A stretch of DNA of 64,000 nt from Ferrovibrio sp046297595 (GCF_046297595.1 NZ_JBKBHT010000004.1:334608-398607), one strand, 5' to 3'; counted from the stretch's first letter, positions 44,601 to 52,846 are shown. Numbers and translations: made by a program. The notes: a model not told the origin generated them from the letters alone.

Positions 44601-44861
44601 TTCGTGCTCAACACCATCCTGGGCAGGATTCCGCTGCTGGGCGACCTGTTCGTGGGCGACGGCATCATCGGTGTGAATTTCGCGGTCTCGGGCTCGAAGG
44701 ACGACCCGCAATTCACCGTCAATCCATTGTCGGCCATCGCACCGGGTTTTTTGCGCCGCGTCTTCCAGGCACCGACCAGCGAACCGGGCGCCGCGCAGGA
44801 GCAGCCGCAACAGCCGCCGCAGCCCCCACCGCCGCCGGAACCTCCCAAGATCACGCCTTAG
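41652..44861 (+). CDS. AsmA-like / DUF3971 (YhdP-type) protein
   Basis: 1069 residues with a GTG start at 41652. One N-terminal membrane helix (LLVRSVVAVALTLVGLGGFLAW) is followed by a huge beta-rich periplasmic chain, with the DUF3971 region in the middle and an AsmA-type C-terminal region (FSKKDGVLTLHPARLTGPQ; FEGNIYDRTDSISVAGT; GDGIIGVNFAVSGSKDDP). The tail is Pro/Gln-rich. Members such as YhdP and TamB form bridges that move phospholipids to the outer membrane. It is divergent from glnE over 124 bp and is followed by palindromic repeats. Confidence 0.88.
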   Translation: MVLRWSRLLVRSVVAVALTLVGLGGFLAWRVAQEPISVGFLIPYVSEALALPQFGIRAEMADLVLAWSERDQNLRLRVVDVRYRASDERVTLRIPFVDMALSGPSLLRGVIAPRYIFASGVEARLVRDAQGRFQIGLPLEGDGQPGATTDAEELRTPSDALATSMFAGVFDALSRTPDPTDPLSQVQMVSILAERLVIEDWKLNQRWVVPEAQLSFRRGEGHVYASATGALDWRNRRVNLTVGADYVSADRAASVNVQFDNVEPSDFADVVPELQPLDYFAAPLSGSLTLRLNESGEQLGLNFDLHAGAGRVQAPDVLAVPLDLTEARFRGYADGANNRLYIDEGSIAFADGFRMSFGGWVSRAEGERYGLELKGQFFDLPTDALAQYWPAGMAKNARDWVTGNIREGKVSAGRFEAALTPAMLSGEQRLPREAVKLDFAFEGLQVDYLAPMTKLRAAKGSATLDADLLDLTVENATVTLPTGVLQVGPGQVKITGLQDAEQHAEIVSAARGKSSDVLALIDQKPLGFPSRLAIKPAGVGGDAVVKWRLKFPLLNSLKTDDIAVTAEADLTGLSMDGLMGRYGLSNGEMKLKVDAKALEASGKAALNGVPLQIFWRQEFNARVAVPARYRLQGRIDEAQRKALGYPLAPYIDGPVDANMEIEERRGGETAIGGEFDLTDATIVVAEAHLGKPAGTPGQGRVQVRTRAGQPVIFDLIELTGPALSGRAKAQLNKDGGWSAEIASLKYGDNDASGRIGYAANGDARIELGGKRFDLRPFVRDAFADDGEPGATKPRLTLDLRLDEAVLEDGLEMRNLSLSVQREPKRLERVSLTGGFATKGGISFFITPALEGRNLRLDSDNAGAILHFLGITDMQGGTMQVSGAYDDTKASQPLTGKMTMQNVRAVRAPFLARLLGIGSFAGLSALLSGEGILFETGEVPFSKKDGVLTLHPARLTGPQLGITFEGNIYDRTDSISVAGTAVPAFVLNTILGRIPLLGDLFVGDGIIGVNFAVSGSKDDPQFTVNPLSAIAPGFLRRVFQAPTSEPGAAQEQPQQPPQPPPPPEPPKITP

Positions 44862-44898
44862 GTACTGGGCCGCGCCATTTCGCGGCTCTCACAAAAGC

Positions 44899-44989
44899 CG
44901 TCACCCCGAGTCTCGTTTCACTCGCCCGGGGTGACGGTGCTATTTTTAACCCGCATTGCGTCACCCCGGGCTTGACCCGGGGTCCCATT
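44899..44989. repeat. Two palindromes upstream of the GIY-YIG gene
   Basis: 44899-44936 starts CGTCACCCCGAG and ends CCCGGGGTGACG; 44959-44989 has core CCCCGGG-CTTG-ACCCGGGG and ends with TCCCATT. The second ends about 20 bp before the GIY-YIG ATG at 45009. Its outer sequence is repeated inverted at 45299. Confidence 0.85.
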
Positions 44990-45008
44990 GTTTTCGACCA
45001 TCTTCCGC

Positions 45009-45296
45009 ATGGCAGGCGGGTGGGTATATATCGTCACGGACAAACCCTACGGAACGCTGTATGTCGGCGTCACATCCGATATTCAACGGCGGGCATGGGA
45101 GCATCGCGATGGGGTGGCGGATGGCTTCACGAAACGGTACGGCTTGAAACGCCTTGTTTATGTCGAAGCCCACGACGATATCCGTCTGGCGATAGAACGC
45201 GAGAAGCGGGTCAAGCGGTGGTAGAGAGCCTGGAAGATCGAACTGATTCAGTCGACGAATCCGACCTGGGCCGATTTATACGAGACATTGCTTTGA
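45009..45296 (+). pseudogene. GIY-YIG nuclease (UPF0213), interrupted by TAG
   Basis: Residues up to KRVKRW match the small GIY-YIG family (VYIVTDKPYGTLYVGVTSDI; YVEAHDDIRLAIEREKRVKRW, read here as two segments). A TAG at 45222-45224 stops the frame, yet the same frame continues RAWKIELIQSTNPTWADLYE to TGA at 45294-45296, exactly the usual end of the family. One change (AAG to TAG, for example) would explain it. The truncated form is 71 or 78 residues (start 45009 or 44988). Such proteins resemble the catalytic part of UvrC and homing endonucleases. The gene is bracketed by inverted palindromes. Confidence 0.75.
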
Positions 45297-45298
45297 AA

Positions 45299-45404
45299 AA
45301 TGGGACCCCGGGTCTCGTTTCACTCGCCCGGAGTGGCGGATAAAAGGGCGCCGAAAAAATATCGTCACCCCGGCCAAGCGTCAGCGCAGAGCCGGGGTCC
45401 CATT
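45299..45404. repeat. Two palindromes downstream of the GIY-YIG gene
   Basis: 45299-45338 starts AATGGGACCCCGGG, the exact inverse of the CCCGGGGTCCCATT at 44976-44989, and continues into a longer loop ending GGAGTGGCG. 45363-45404 begins CGTCACCCCGG and ends CCGGGGTCCCATT. The first follows the nuclease TGA by only 2 bp. Confidence 0.85.
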
Positions 45405-45430
45405 TTCCTGCGACGGTGAGGCAGCTTGCG

Positions 45431-47818
45431 TTACGGCTTCAGCACCAGCACCTGCCGCGCATTGGCTTCCACCGCCTGCGGCGCGAACCACCAGGGCAGC
45501 AGGCGGCCGTTCATCCAGGCATCAAGCTGGTCTCGCTGGTGCGGGCCGAACTGGCGCTCGGCCACGCCGCCCGACACCGCCGCCATCACCTTCTCGGAAT
45601 CCGAGAAGTCGGCGATGAAGCGCAACGAGGCGAAGAACCGCGTCTCGAAACCCTGGCCATAGGCCGACAGTGCCCGCTGCACCGTCTCGCCCGAACCGGC
45701 GTAAGCCTGCGGCGCGGTGCCGAGCAATGCCGCACCCGCGCCGCTGCGGCGCAAGGGGCTGACGAAGGCGATGGTATGGGCCTTGCCCCATAGCCAGCCC
45801 TGCGGCGTCTCGCCGTATTTGGCTTGCAGGTCGGCGCGCGCGACATCGGCGGCGCGGCGGATCATGTCGGGCAGGGTTTCCACGGCTGGCGTGGCCGCAT
45901 CGTCGAACCAGGGCGAGGCCGGGTTTTCCAGCAGCGCATCGAAACGCGACTGCCAAGTGTACCAGCTTGAGAGCCAGCGTTTCGCCAGCTCCGGACCAAG
46001 GTCATCGGCGAAGGTCTGCATTGCCAGCGCCTCGTAGATCGCATGATAGATGGTGGGCGCGGCGCTGTCGGTGCGCTCGTGGAAATCCCAGCCCGAGAGG
46101 ATCGTCGCCAGATCGGCATGTTTGCCGCCCTGCAGGGCGGCCACGATCTTCGGCGCCAGCATGCGCGCCTGTGCGTTGCTGATATCCTGCATCAGCTTCA
46201 GATGGTCCTCGGCCTTCATCGCCGGGCCGTTTTCGATGCGGTTCTTGATCGTGGCGTAACGATAGGGCGGCGAGAAATAGCTGCCGTAATGATAGGGATA
46301 GTTATCCGGCTGGGTGTCGTGATTGGCGGTGCCGACCCAGCCGCGGGCCGGCGCGATCTGGCCGGGCAGTTTGTCGGGCGGGATGAAGCCGCGCCAGTCA
46401 TTGGCCGCTGTTTCCGCCGGCTTGGGGAACACGCCCTGGCCGCTGGCGCGCAACGGCACCAGGCCGGTGGCGCGATGGCCCACCGCGCCGCTGCTGTCGC
46501 CGAACACGTAGTTGAAATACATCACACCCATCTGCTGCGCGGCGGCATCCACCTCCTGCACGGTTTTCGCCGTCAGCAGCTTTTCGATGCCCAAACCGCC
46601 GCCCGGAATCTCGGCCGAAGCCATGCGCAGGCTGAGCACGCGGCCATTGGCGGCGCTGCCCACCACCGGGCCGCGTTTCGTGCCGCGCACGGTCAGTTTC
46701 TCTTCCCGCACGCCGCCTTCCGCTTTGCCGTCCTTCACGCGGATGATCTCCTCGCGCGTCTCGAAGGGCACGCTCGCGCCGCCATTCATGTAGTTCGCCG
46801 GGTTGGCGGGATCGACCGTCTCGACGAACAGGTCCTGGGAATCGCCATAGCCGTTGGTCACGCCGAAGGCCACGTGGGGCGTGCGGCCCACCGTCAGGCC
46901 TGGCACGCCGGGCAGGGCGGCGCCCACGGCCTGGATGCCGGGCGCGAACAGGCCGACGGGATGCCAGATGCCGGGCAGGGTGCGCGCATCCAGATGCGGA
47001 TCGTTGGAGACAATCGTGGCGCCCGAAGCCGAGCGCGCGGCCGACACCGCCCAGTTGTTGCTGCCCAGTTCGATGGGGGCGGCAATCGGCGCGCCGGTCT
47101 GCAGGATCAGGTCCTGCACGTTCAGGCCTTCCACCACCTGCACCGGAGTATCGAGCGAAGCCAGCTGCGCCTTGCGGTCGGGATTGACGTTGAGCGGGAA
47201 CAGCGCCTTCGCCTTCTCGAAGCCCAGCTTGTCGATCATCGCCTGCATCAGCAGCTCGGCCCGGTAATTGGTGGCGTGGCTCAGATTAACGAAATGCAGC
47301 ACGGCCACCATGTCGTCCAGGCTCCACGGCCCGACGCGGAAGCCAGCCAGTTTCAGCTCGACGGGGTGGTCGGATGTCAGCGCGGCATAGGCATTCAGGC
47401 CTTCCGCATACCAGGTGAGGAAATCGCGCGCTTCCGGGCTCAGCAGTTTCGCATGGCGCTGGGCATTCTGCGCCAGGCCCAGAATGCGCATCTGCCTGTC
47501 GCTCTCCAGCCCGGCCTCGCCGACGACTTCCGCCACGCGGCCATAGATCAGCGCGCGATAGGCTTCCAGCTGGAACAGGCGGTGCTGCGCGGTGACGAAC
47601 CCCTGCGCGCGGATCAAGTCGGGCGTGTTCTGGGCGAAGATATAGGGAATGCCATGGCCATCGCGCAGCACGCGCACCGGCGCGTCCAGGCCGGCCATCC
47701 GCAGCTCGCCGTCGGTCTTGTAGCCGTTGCCCCAGCGCAGCCAGGCCAGCCCGCCGCCGATGCCGGCGACGACGACGATCACGAGGGCAAGCAGGATTTG
47801 GACGATGCGCTTCAGCAT
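45431..47818 (-). CDS. Penicillin acylase family protein
   Basis: 795 residues. An N-terminal hydrophobic helix (VQILLALVIVVVAGIGGGLAWL) anchors or exports it. The alpha part carries RDGHGIPYIFAQN and AQGFVTAQHRLFQLEAYR; the Ntn nucleophile is the Ser in ELGSNNWAVS, the start of the beta subunit after self-cleavage, followed by NDPHLDARTLPGIWHPVGL. It hydrolyses amides in the periplasm; some relatives cleave acyl-homoserine lactones rather than penicillins, and the substrate here is unknown. It stands alone between palindrome clusters. Confidence 0.9.
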   Translation of the reverse strand: MLKRIVQILLALVIVVVAGIGGGLAWLRWGNGYKTDGELRMAGLDAPVRVLRDGHGIPYIFAQNTPDLIRAQGFVTAQHRLFQLEAYRALIYGRVAEVVGEAGLESDRQMRILGLAQNAQRHAKLLSPEARDFLTWYAEGLNAYAALTSDHPVELKLAGFRVGPWSLDDMVAVLHFVNLSHATNYRAELLMQAMIDKLGFEKAKALFPLNVNPDRKAQLASLDTPVQVVEGLNVQDLILQTGAPIAAPIELGSNNWAVSAARSASGATIVSNDPHLDARTLPGIWHPVGLFAPGIQAVGAALPGVPGLTVGRTPHVAFGVTNGYGDSQDLFVETVDPANPANYMNGGASVPFETREEIIRVKDGKAEGGVREEKLTVRGTKRGPVVGSAANGRVLSLRMASAEIPGGGLGIEKLLTAKTVQEVDAAAQQMGVMYFNYVFGDSSGAVGHRATGLVPLRASGQGVFPKPAETAANDWRGFIPPDKLPGQIAPARGWVGTANHDTQPDNYPYHYGSYFSPPYRYATIKNRIENGPAMKAEDHLKLMQDISNAQARMLAPKIVAALQGGKHADLATILSGWDFHERTDSAAPTIYHAIYEALAMQTFADDLGPELAKRWLSSWYTWQSRFDALLENPASPWFDDAATPAVETLPDMIRRAADVARADLQAKYGETPQGWLWGKAHTIAFVSPLRRSGAGAALLGTAPQAYAGSGETVQRALSAYGQGFETRFFASLRFIADFSDSEKVMAAVSGGVAERQFGPHQRDQLDAWMNGRLLPWWFAPQAVEANARQVLVLKP

Positions 47819-47941
47819 GGCGGGTCTCCTTGATAGAGGAGACTATCCGCCAGCGCGGCGGCGGCGGCAATCCTGCCGCTGCGGAAGCGGGAAGGCGGCA
47901 TGACGATTCGTTGTATCGTCATTGAATCGATTTCCCAAAAC

Positions 47942-48146
47942 CGTCATGCCCGGACTTGTTCCGGGCATCCACGTTTTTTCTGGTAGCTCACGACCTGACA
48001 GGTCTGACAGATGGACCCTCGGGCCAAGCCCGAGGGTGACGGTTTAGGAATGATGGAAGCGACTCGGGGAGCGTAAATGGGATCCCGGCTCAAGGCCGGG
48101 ATGACGAAACACGGAACGTCATCCCCGCGAAAGCGGGGATCCCATT
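47942..48146. repeat. Cluster of four extragenic palindromes
   Basis: The 340-bp gap between the penicillin acylase start and the tyrS stop holds four elements and no gene: 47942-47973 (core GCCCGG-ACTTGTT-CCGGGC), 48012-48041 (CCCTCGGG-CCAAG-CCCGAGGG), 48076-48106 (ATCCCGGC-TCAAG-GCCGGGAT) and 48118-48146 (ATCCCCGC-GAAA-GCGGGGAT). The first carries ATCCACG at its end, the last two carry TCCCATT or its complement. Confidence 0.88.
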
Positions 48147-48158
48147 TTTTGTTTGGTC

Positions 48159-49415
48159 TTACGCCGTCTCGATCAGCACATGCTGCTTCTTGCCGAAGCT
48201 GAGCCGCAGGCGGCCATCGGCGCCGAGGTCGGTGGCCGAGATGCGCTGGGTCTCTTCCTTCACCGGCTGGTCGTTCAGCTTGATGGCGTTACCGCGGATA
48301 TGCCGGCGCGCCTCGCCGCCCGATTTCGCCAGGCCGGCTTCCAGCACCAGCGCGAAGGCCTCGATGCCGGCTTCCAGTCGGTCGCGCGCGACCTTCACCA
48401 CCGGCAGGTCGCCGCCGAAACTGCCTTCCTCGAAGGCCTTGCGCGCGGTCTCGGCCGCATGTTCGGCCGCCTCGCGGCCACGGCACAAGGCAGTGGCCTC
48501 GGTGGCCAGCACCTTCTTGGCCTCGTTCAACTCGGCGCCCTGCAACCGCTCCAGCCGCGTGATCTCGTCCAGCGGCAGGTCGGTGAACAGGCGCAGGAAG
48601 CGGCCCACATCGGCATCCTCGCAGTTGCGCCAGTACTGCCAGTAATCGTAGGTCGGCAGCATGTCCTCGTTCAGCCACACGGCGCCCGAAGCGGTCTTGC
48701 CCATCTTGTGGCCGGCCGCGGTGGTCAGCAGCGGGCAGGTCAGGCCATAGAGGCTGAGGTCATGCACGCGGCGGCCGAGTTCCACGCCGTTGACGATGTT
48801 GCCCCACTGGTCCGAGCCGCCCATCTGCAGATTGCATTTGTGGCGGCGGGCCAGTTCGACGAAATCGTAGGCCTGCAGGATCATGTAGTTGAATTCGAGG
48901 AAGCTGAGCGGCTGCTCGCGTTCCAGCCGCAGCTTCACGCTGTCGAACGACAGCATGCGGTTGACCGAGAAATGCCGGCCGTAATCGCGCAGGAAGTCGA
49001 TGTAGTTGAGCTTGTCGAGCCAGTCGGCGTTGTTGACCATGATGGCGTCCGACGGGCCGTCGCCGAAGGTGACAAACCGCGAAAAGGCGGTCTTGATGCT
49101 CGCCATGTTGGCGGCGATGTCGTCCACCGTCAGCAGCTTGCGCGCCTCGTCCTTGCCCGAGGGATCGCCCACCTTGGTGGTGCCGCCGCCCATCAGCACG
49201 ATGGGCTTGTGGCCGGCCTGCTGCAGGCGGCGCAGCATCATGATCGAGAGCAGGTGGCCCACATGCAGGCTCGGCCCGGTGCAGTCGTAGCCGACATAGC
49301 AGGTGATCCCCGCCGGCGTCTGCGCGAGTGCGTCGAGGGCTTCGCCGTCGGTGCACTGGTGCAGGTAGCCGCGCTGGCTCATGGTCTGCAGGAAGTCGGA
49401 ACGGAACTCGGTCAT
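48159..49415 (-). CDS. tyrS: Tyrosyl-tRNA synthetase
   Basis: 418 residues, a class I synthetase. The HIGH signature appears as HVGH in LHVGHLLSIMM and KMSKS as KMGKT in HKMGKTASGAVW. Tyr recognition is visible in YNYMILQAYDF-like EFNYMILQAYD and GGSDQWGNIVNG. The S4-like domain is at the end (AKSGGEARRHIRGNAIKLND). It charges tRNA-Tyr. It is divergent from anmK over 108 bp. The stop is 12 bp from a palindrome that probably ends its transcript. Confidence 0.96.
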   Translation of the reverse strand: MTEFRSDFLQTMSQRGYLHQCTDGEALDALAQTPAGITCYVGYDCTGPSLHVGHLLSIMMLRRLQQAGHKPIVLMGGGTTKVGDPSGKDEARKLLTVDDIAANMASIKTAFSRFVTFGDGPSDAIMVNNADWLDKLNYIDFLRDYGRHFSVNRMLSFDSVKLRLEREQPLSFLEFNYMILQAYDFVELARRHKCNLQMGGSDQWGNIVNGVELGRRVHDLSLYGLTCPLLTTAAGHKMGKTASGAVWLNEDMLPTYDYWQYWRNCEDADVGRFLRLFTDLPLDEITRLERLQGAELNEAKKVLATEATALCRGREAAEHAAETARKAFEEGSFGGDLPVVKVARDRLEAGIEAFALVLEAGLAKSGGEARRHIRGNAIKLNDQPVKEETQRISATDLGADGRLRLSFGKKQHVLIETA

Positions 49416-49523
49416 GGCGCGCTCTGGCTTTGGCTTGGGTCCTGTGGGCGGGAAAGGCCCGATGGTCTATCATAGCGGACCCGATTCTCCCAGCCTCCGC
49501 CCTCTCGATCAGGTGTTCCCGAC

Positions 49524-50612
49524 TTGTCCCCGCAGCCCTCCTGGATCATCGGCCTGATGAGCGGCACCTCGCTGGACGGCATCGACGCCGCCCTGCTGCG
49601 CACCGATGGCGAAAGCATCGCGGAGTTCGGCCCGGCGCTGACGCTGCCCTATGCCCCGGCGCTGCGCGAGAAAATCCGCGCGCTGCTGAACAGTGGCGGC
49701 CATGCGGCCGGCGCCGTGGCGCGGCAGCTCACCCAGGCCCATGCCGAGGCCGTCGCCGCCCTGCTGGAGAAGGCTGGCATGACAGCGCAGGACATCGCCT
49801 GGCTCGGCTTCCACGGCCAGACCATCCTGCATCGCCCGGACGAAGGCCGCACCTGGCAGATCGGCGACGGCGCCCTGCTGGCGCGGCTCACCGGCATCGC
49901 CACCGTTTCCGATTTCCGCTCCGCCGATGTCGCCATGGGCGGGCAGGGCGCGCCTTTGGTGCCGCTCTATCATGCAGCGCTGGCGCGTCATGCCGGCTTG
50001 GCGCCGCCGCTGCTGGTGCTCAATCTCGGCGGCGTCGGCAACGTGACCTATATCGGCGGCGACCAAGACTCCGACCTGATCGCCTTCGATACCGGCCCGG
50101 GCAACGCGCTGATCGACGACTGGATGCTGCATCACAGCAGTCAGGCCCATGACGAAGGCGGCGCAACGGCGGCGCAGGGCCGCGTGAACGAAGCCGCCCT
50201 GCAGCGCCTGCTCGACCATCCCTATTTCAGTGCCCCGCCGCCGAAATCCCTCGACCGCAACGATTTCAGCGCCGCCCCCGTGCAGGGGCTTTCAGTGGAG
50301 GACGGCGCCGCGACGCTCACGGCATTCACGGCGGCCAGCGTCGCACGCGGGCTGCAACATCTGCCGCAACGCCCTTTGCGTTGCCTGGTCTGCGGCGGCG
50401 GCCGGCATAACACGACGCTGATGCGTATGCTGACCCAGCAGCTCAACATGCCGGTCGAGGCGGTCGAGGCCGTGGGCTGGCATGGCGACCACCTGGAGGC
50501 CGAGGCCTTCGCTTTCCTCGCCGCGCGGGCCGCGCGCGGCCTGAGCTTAAGCCTGCCCGGCACCACCGGCGTACGCAGACCGGTCAGCGGCGGGCGGTTC
50601 TATCGCCCCTGA
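49524..50612 (+). CDS. anmK: Anhydro-N-acetylmuramic acid kinase
   Basis: 362 residues. TTG is the only fitting start (the next Met lies inside the GLMSGTSLDGID motif that opens the family). Sugar-kinase fold: MSGTSLDGID, VSDFRSADVAMGGQGAPLVP, LNLGGVGNVTYIG, FDTGPGNALID and CGGGRHN. It hydrolyses the anhydro ring and phosphorylates the muropeptide sugar recycled from the cell wall. Downstream a small membrane protein gene converges. Confidence 0.93.
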   Translation: MSPQPSWIIGLMSGTSLDGIDAALLRTDGESIAEFGPALTLPYAPALREKIRALLNSGGHAAGAVARQLTQAHAEAVAALLEKAGMTAQDIAWLGFHGQTILHRPDEGRTWQIGDGALLARLTGIATVSDFRSADVAMGGQGAPLVPLYHAALARHAGLAPPLLVLNLGGVGNVTYIGGDQDSDLIAFDTGPGNALIDDWMLHHSSQAHDEGGATAAQGRVNEAALQRLLDHPYFSAPPPKSLDRNDFSAAPVQGLSVEDGAATLTAFTAASVARGLQHLPQRPLRCLVCGGGRHNTTLMRMLTQQLNMPVEAVEAVGWHGDHLEAEAFAFLAARAARGLSLSLPGTTGVRRPVSGGRFYRP

Positions 50613-50653
50613 TTTTCAGATCTGGTGCAGCAAAGTCATGCCGCCGCCCAGCA

Positions 50654-50971
50654 TCACCAGCGCGATGGCGAAGGTGCGCACGAGTAGAGCAGCCGCCGAC
50701 GCTCCAGCCGCTCGGCAAACCGCGCGGCACGGTCCTCCGGGCTGCCTTCCAGCATCCTTTCATACTGCCGCGCCATCAGATGCGCGCTGGGCAGATGCGC
50801 CGGGTGGTCGGCATTGAGGTCGACCGCGATGCTGGCCAGCAACACGATCAGGCCGATCACCAGCAGCCCGATCCAGCCGACATAAGCGAGGAAGACCAGC
50901 GCCATCAGGCCGGCGGCGGTCCAGCCGGCGGCGGCGATGATGGCGAGGATGATCCATGCCCGCAGACTCAT
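50654..50971 (-). CDS. Small membrane protein, 3' end probably frameshifted
   Basis: 105 residues in the open frame. Two adjacent hydrophobic helices (WIILAIIAAAGWTAAGLMALV, IGLLVIGLIVLLASIAV) precede a charged helix (PEDRAARFAERLERRRLL). The last residues (SCAPSPSRW) look unnatural; in another frame the same DNA reads VRTFAIALVMLGGGMTLL and ends HQI at TGA 50616-50618, another membrane helix. Adding one base near 50676 restores a protein of about 118 residues. No function known. It faces anmK. Confidence 0.6.
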   Translation of the reverse strand: MSLRAWIILAIIAAAGWTAAGLMALVFLAYVGWIGLLVIGLIVLLASIAVDLNADHPAHLPSAHLMARQYERMLEGSPEDRAARFAERLERRRLLYSCAPSPSRW

Positions 50972-51005
50972 GCCGGCTCCTTCATTTTGCCCCGTCAGCT
51001 AAGCA

Positions 51006-52298
51006 TCACACAGCCTTCATGACAATCGCGGCATTCACGCCGCCGAAGCCGAAGCCGTTGCACAAAGCCGCCGTGATGGCGCGTGCCTTCGCCGTCAGCG
51101 GCACGAAGTCGAGATCCTCGTTGCCGTCGTCCGGGGCATGCAGGTTCAGGGTCGGCGGCAGGATGCCGCTGCGGATCGCCATGGCGGTGAACACCGCCTC
51201 CACGCCGCCGGCCGCGCCGAGCAGATGGCCGATGGCCGACTTGGTGGAGGAAACCGCCACGTCCTTGAGCTTGTCGCCGAACACGCGGCGCAAAGCCGCC
51301 ACCTCGCCATTGTCGCCCACCGGCGTCGAGGTGGCATGGGCGTTCACATAGCCGATCTCGCCGCCGCCTGAGCCTGCCATCCTCAGTGCCGCCTGCATGG
51401 CGCGCGCCGCGCCCGAGCCGTCTTCCGGCCCCGAGGTGAGGTGCCAGGCATCGGCGCTGGTGCCATAACCGGTGAGTTCCACCAGCGGCACAGCACCGCG
51501 CGTCAACGCATGCTCCAGCGTCTCCAGCACCAGCAGGCCGGCGCCTTCGCCCATCACGAAACCGTCGCGGTCGCGATCGAACGGCCGCGAGGCCGTCTCG
51601 GGGGCATCGTTGCGCGCCGTCGACAAGGCGCGCGCCGCGGCGAAGCCGCCGATGGAGAGCCGGTCGATGCAGGCCTCCGTGCCGCCGGCCAAAGCCACAT
51701 CGGCTTCGCCCGAGCGGATCAGGCGCATGGCGTCGCCGATCGCCTGCAATCCGGCGGCGCAGGCCGTCACCGGCGTGCCCAGCGGCCCCTTGAAGCCATA
51801 GCGGATCGAGACATTGCCGGCGGCCAAGTTGGCGAGGAAGGCCGGCACCACGAAGGGCGACAGCCGGCGCGGCCCGCGCGAGTCCAACGTGGCCTTGGCC
51901 TCGGTGATCGTCGGGAAGCCGCCGATGCCGCTGGCGATCACCGTGGCGGTGCGCTCGCGCGCCGCTTCGTCCTCGGGTTTCCAGTTAGCCTGCGTCAGCG
52001 CTTCTTCCGCTGCGGCCAGCGCATAGATAGTGAAGAGATCCACCTTCTTGCGATCCTTATGCGCCACCACGCTGTCGATATCGAGGCCGGCCTCGGCATC
52101 GTCCGCGCGCGTCGGCACCAGGCCGGCGATCTGGTTGGGCAGGTCGGCGACATCGATGCGCGTGTTGCGCCGGATGCCGGATTTCGCCGCCACCAGCCGC
52201 TCCCAGACTTTCGCCACGCCGCAGCCCAGAGGCGTGACGAGGCCCATGCCGGTGACAACGATACGGTCGCTGGCGGGGCGGGCGTTAGATATGCTCAT
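51006..52298 (-). CDS. fabF: Beta-ketoacyl-ACP synthase II
   Basis: 430 residues; AGGAG lies upstream of the ATG. KAS-II thiolase fold with the Cys-His-His triad: Cys in VTACAAGLQAIGDAM, His in NAHATSTPVGDN, His in SAIGHLLGAAGG, and GFGFGGVNA near the end. It condenses malonyl-ACP with acyl-ACP, elongating fatty acids. Here it is alone, not in a fab cluster, and a MarR operator-like sequence lies 11 bp before its start, so it may be a second, regulated copy for special acyl chains. Confidence 0.92.
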   Translation of the reverse strand: MSISNARPASDRIVVTGMGLVTPLGCGVAKVWERLVAAKSGIRRNTRIDVADLPNQIAGLVPTRADDAEAGLDIDSVVAHKDRKKVDLFTIYALAAAEEALTQANWKPEDEAARERTATVIASGIGGFPTITEAKATLDSRGPRRLSPFVVPAFLANLAAGNVSIRYGFKGPLGTPVTACAAGLQAIGDAMRLIRSGEADVALAGGTEACIDRLSIGGFAAARALSTARNDAPETASRPFDRDRDGFVMGEGAGLLVLETLEHALTRGAVPLVELTGYGTSADAWHLTSGPEDGSGAARAMQAALRMAGSGGGEIGYVNAHATSTPVGDNGEVAALRRVFGDKLKDVAVSSTKSAIGHLLGAAGGVEAVFTAMAIRSGILPPTLNLHAPDDGNEDLDFVPLTAKARAITAALCNGFGFGGVNAAIVMKAV

Positions 52299-52308
52299 GG
52301 CTTTCTCC

Positions 52309-52324
52309 TGTGCATATACACATG
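52309..52324. promoter_or_regulatory. MarR operator-like site before fabF
   Basis: TGTGCATATACACATG, 11 bp upstream of the fabF ATG. It matches 14 of 16 bases of the site before the marR gene (52847-52862, minus strand). The inner TGTG-CATATA-CACA is palindromic. Confidence 0.6.
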
Positions 52325-52354
52325 TTAAGGCAAAAAATTTTCAGACCCCAAAAC

Positions 52355-52834
52355 TCACGCCAGCGATCCCAGCGCGGCCAGCCCCCGCTGTGCCGCGCGC
52401 CAGGCCTTGTCGCCCAGGGCCTCGCGCAGCTCATCCTGCGCCCGTTGCCAGAGCGGGATCAGCTTCACCAGCAGCGCATCGCCCTTGCGGGTGAGGGCGA
52501 ATTTCTGCGCCCGGCCCTGGCCGCCCCGGGGGCAGGCGATCAGCCCGGCCTGTTCCAGGGGTTTCAGGTTGCGCAGCATGGCGCTGCGTTCCAGCGCCAT
52601 GGTCTCGGCCAGGTCGCTCACCGAGTCGAAGCCGCCCCTGGCAATCGCGGCCAGCAGCGAAACCTGCGTGCTCTGCAGCCCGAAGGGTTTCAGCAGCGCG
52701 TTGTAGCGCCGCGTGACCGTGCGTGCCGCGCGCCGCGTCTTCAGCAGCATGCAGACATCCGACATGCCCTCCGGCAGGCAGGCGGCGGCCTTGGCGGTTT
52801 TGACCTTGGACGTTTTCGGGGGGCGGGCGGCCAT
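52355..52834 (-). CDS. MarR family transcriptional regulator
   Basis: 159 residues from ATG 52834; an ATG at 52861 in the same frame would put the operator inside the gene. Winged helix with LKPFGLQSTQVSLLAAIA, DSVSDLAETMALERSAMLRNLKPLEQAG and the wing GGQGRAQKFALTRKG. It binds TGTGCATAT-type palindromes by inference, since near-identical ones precede it and fabF. It lies 56 bp upstream of fabF in the same direction. It probably senses a fatty acid or a lipophilic compound and adjusts acyl synthesis. Confidence 0.85.
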   Translation of the reverse strand: MAARPPKTSKVKTAKAAACLPEGMSDVCMLLKTRRAARTVTRRYNALLKPFGLQSTQVSLLAAIARGGFDSVSDLAETMALERSAMLRNLKPLEQAGLIACPRGGQGRAQKFALTRKGDALLVKLIPLWQRAQDELREALGDKAWRAAQRGLAALGSLA

Positions 52835-52846
52835 GACCCACCCTGA

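Noticed and set aside
47942..48146. CRISPR array
   Set aside because: The repeats are palindromes of differing stem sequence, unevenly spaced and inverted, without constant spacers or cas genes.
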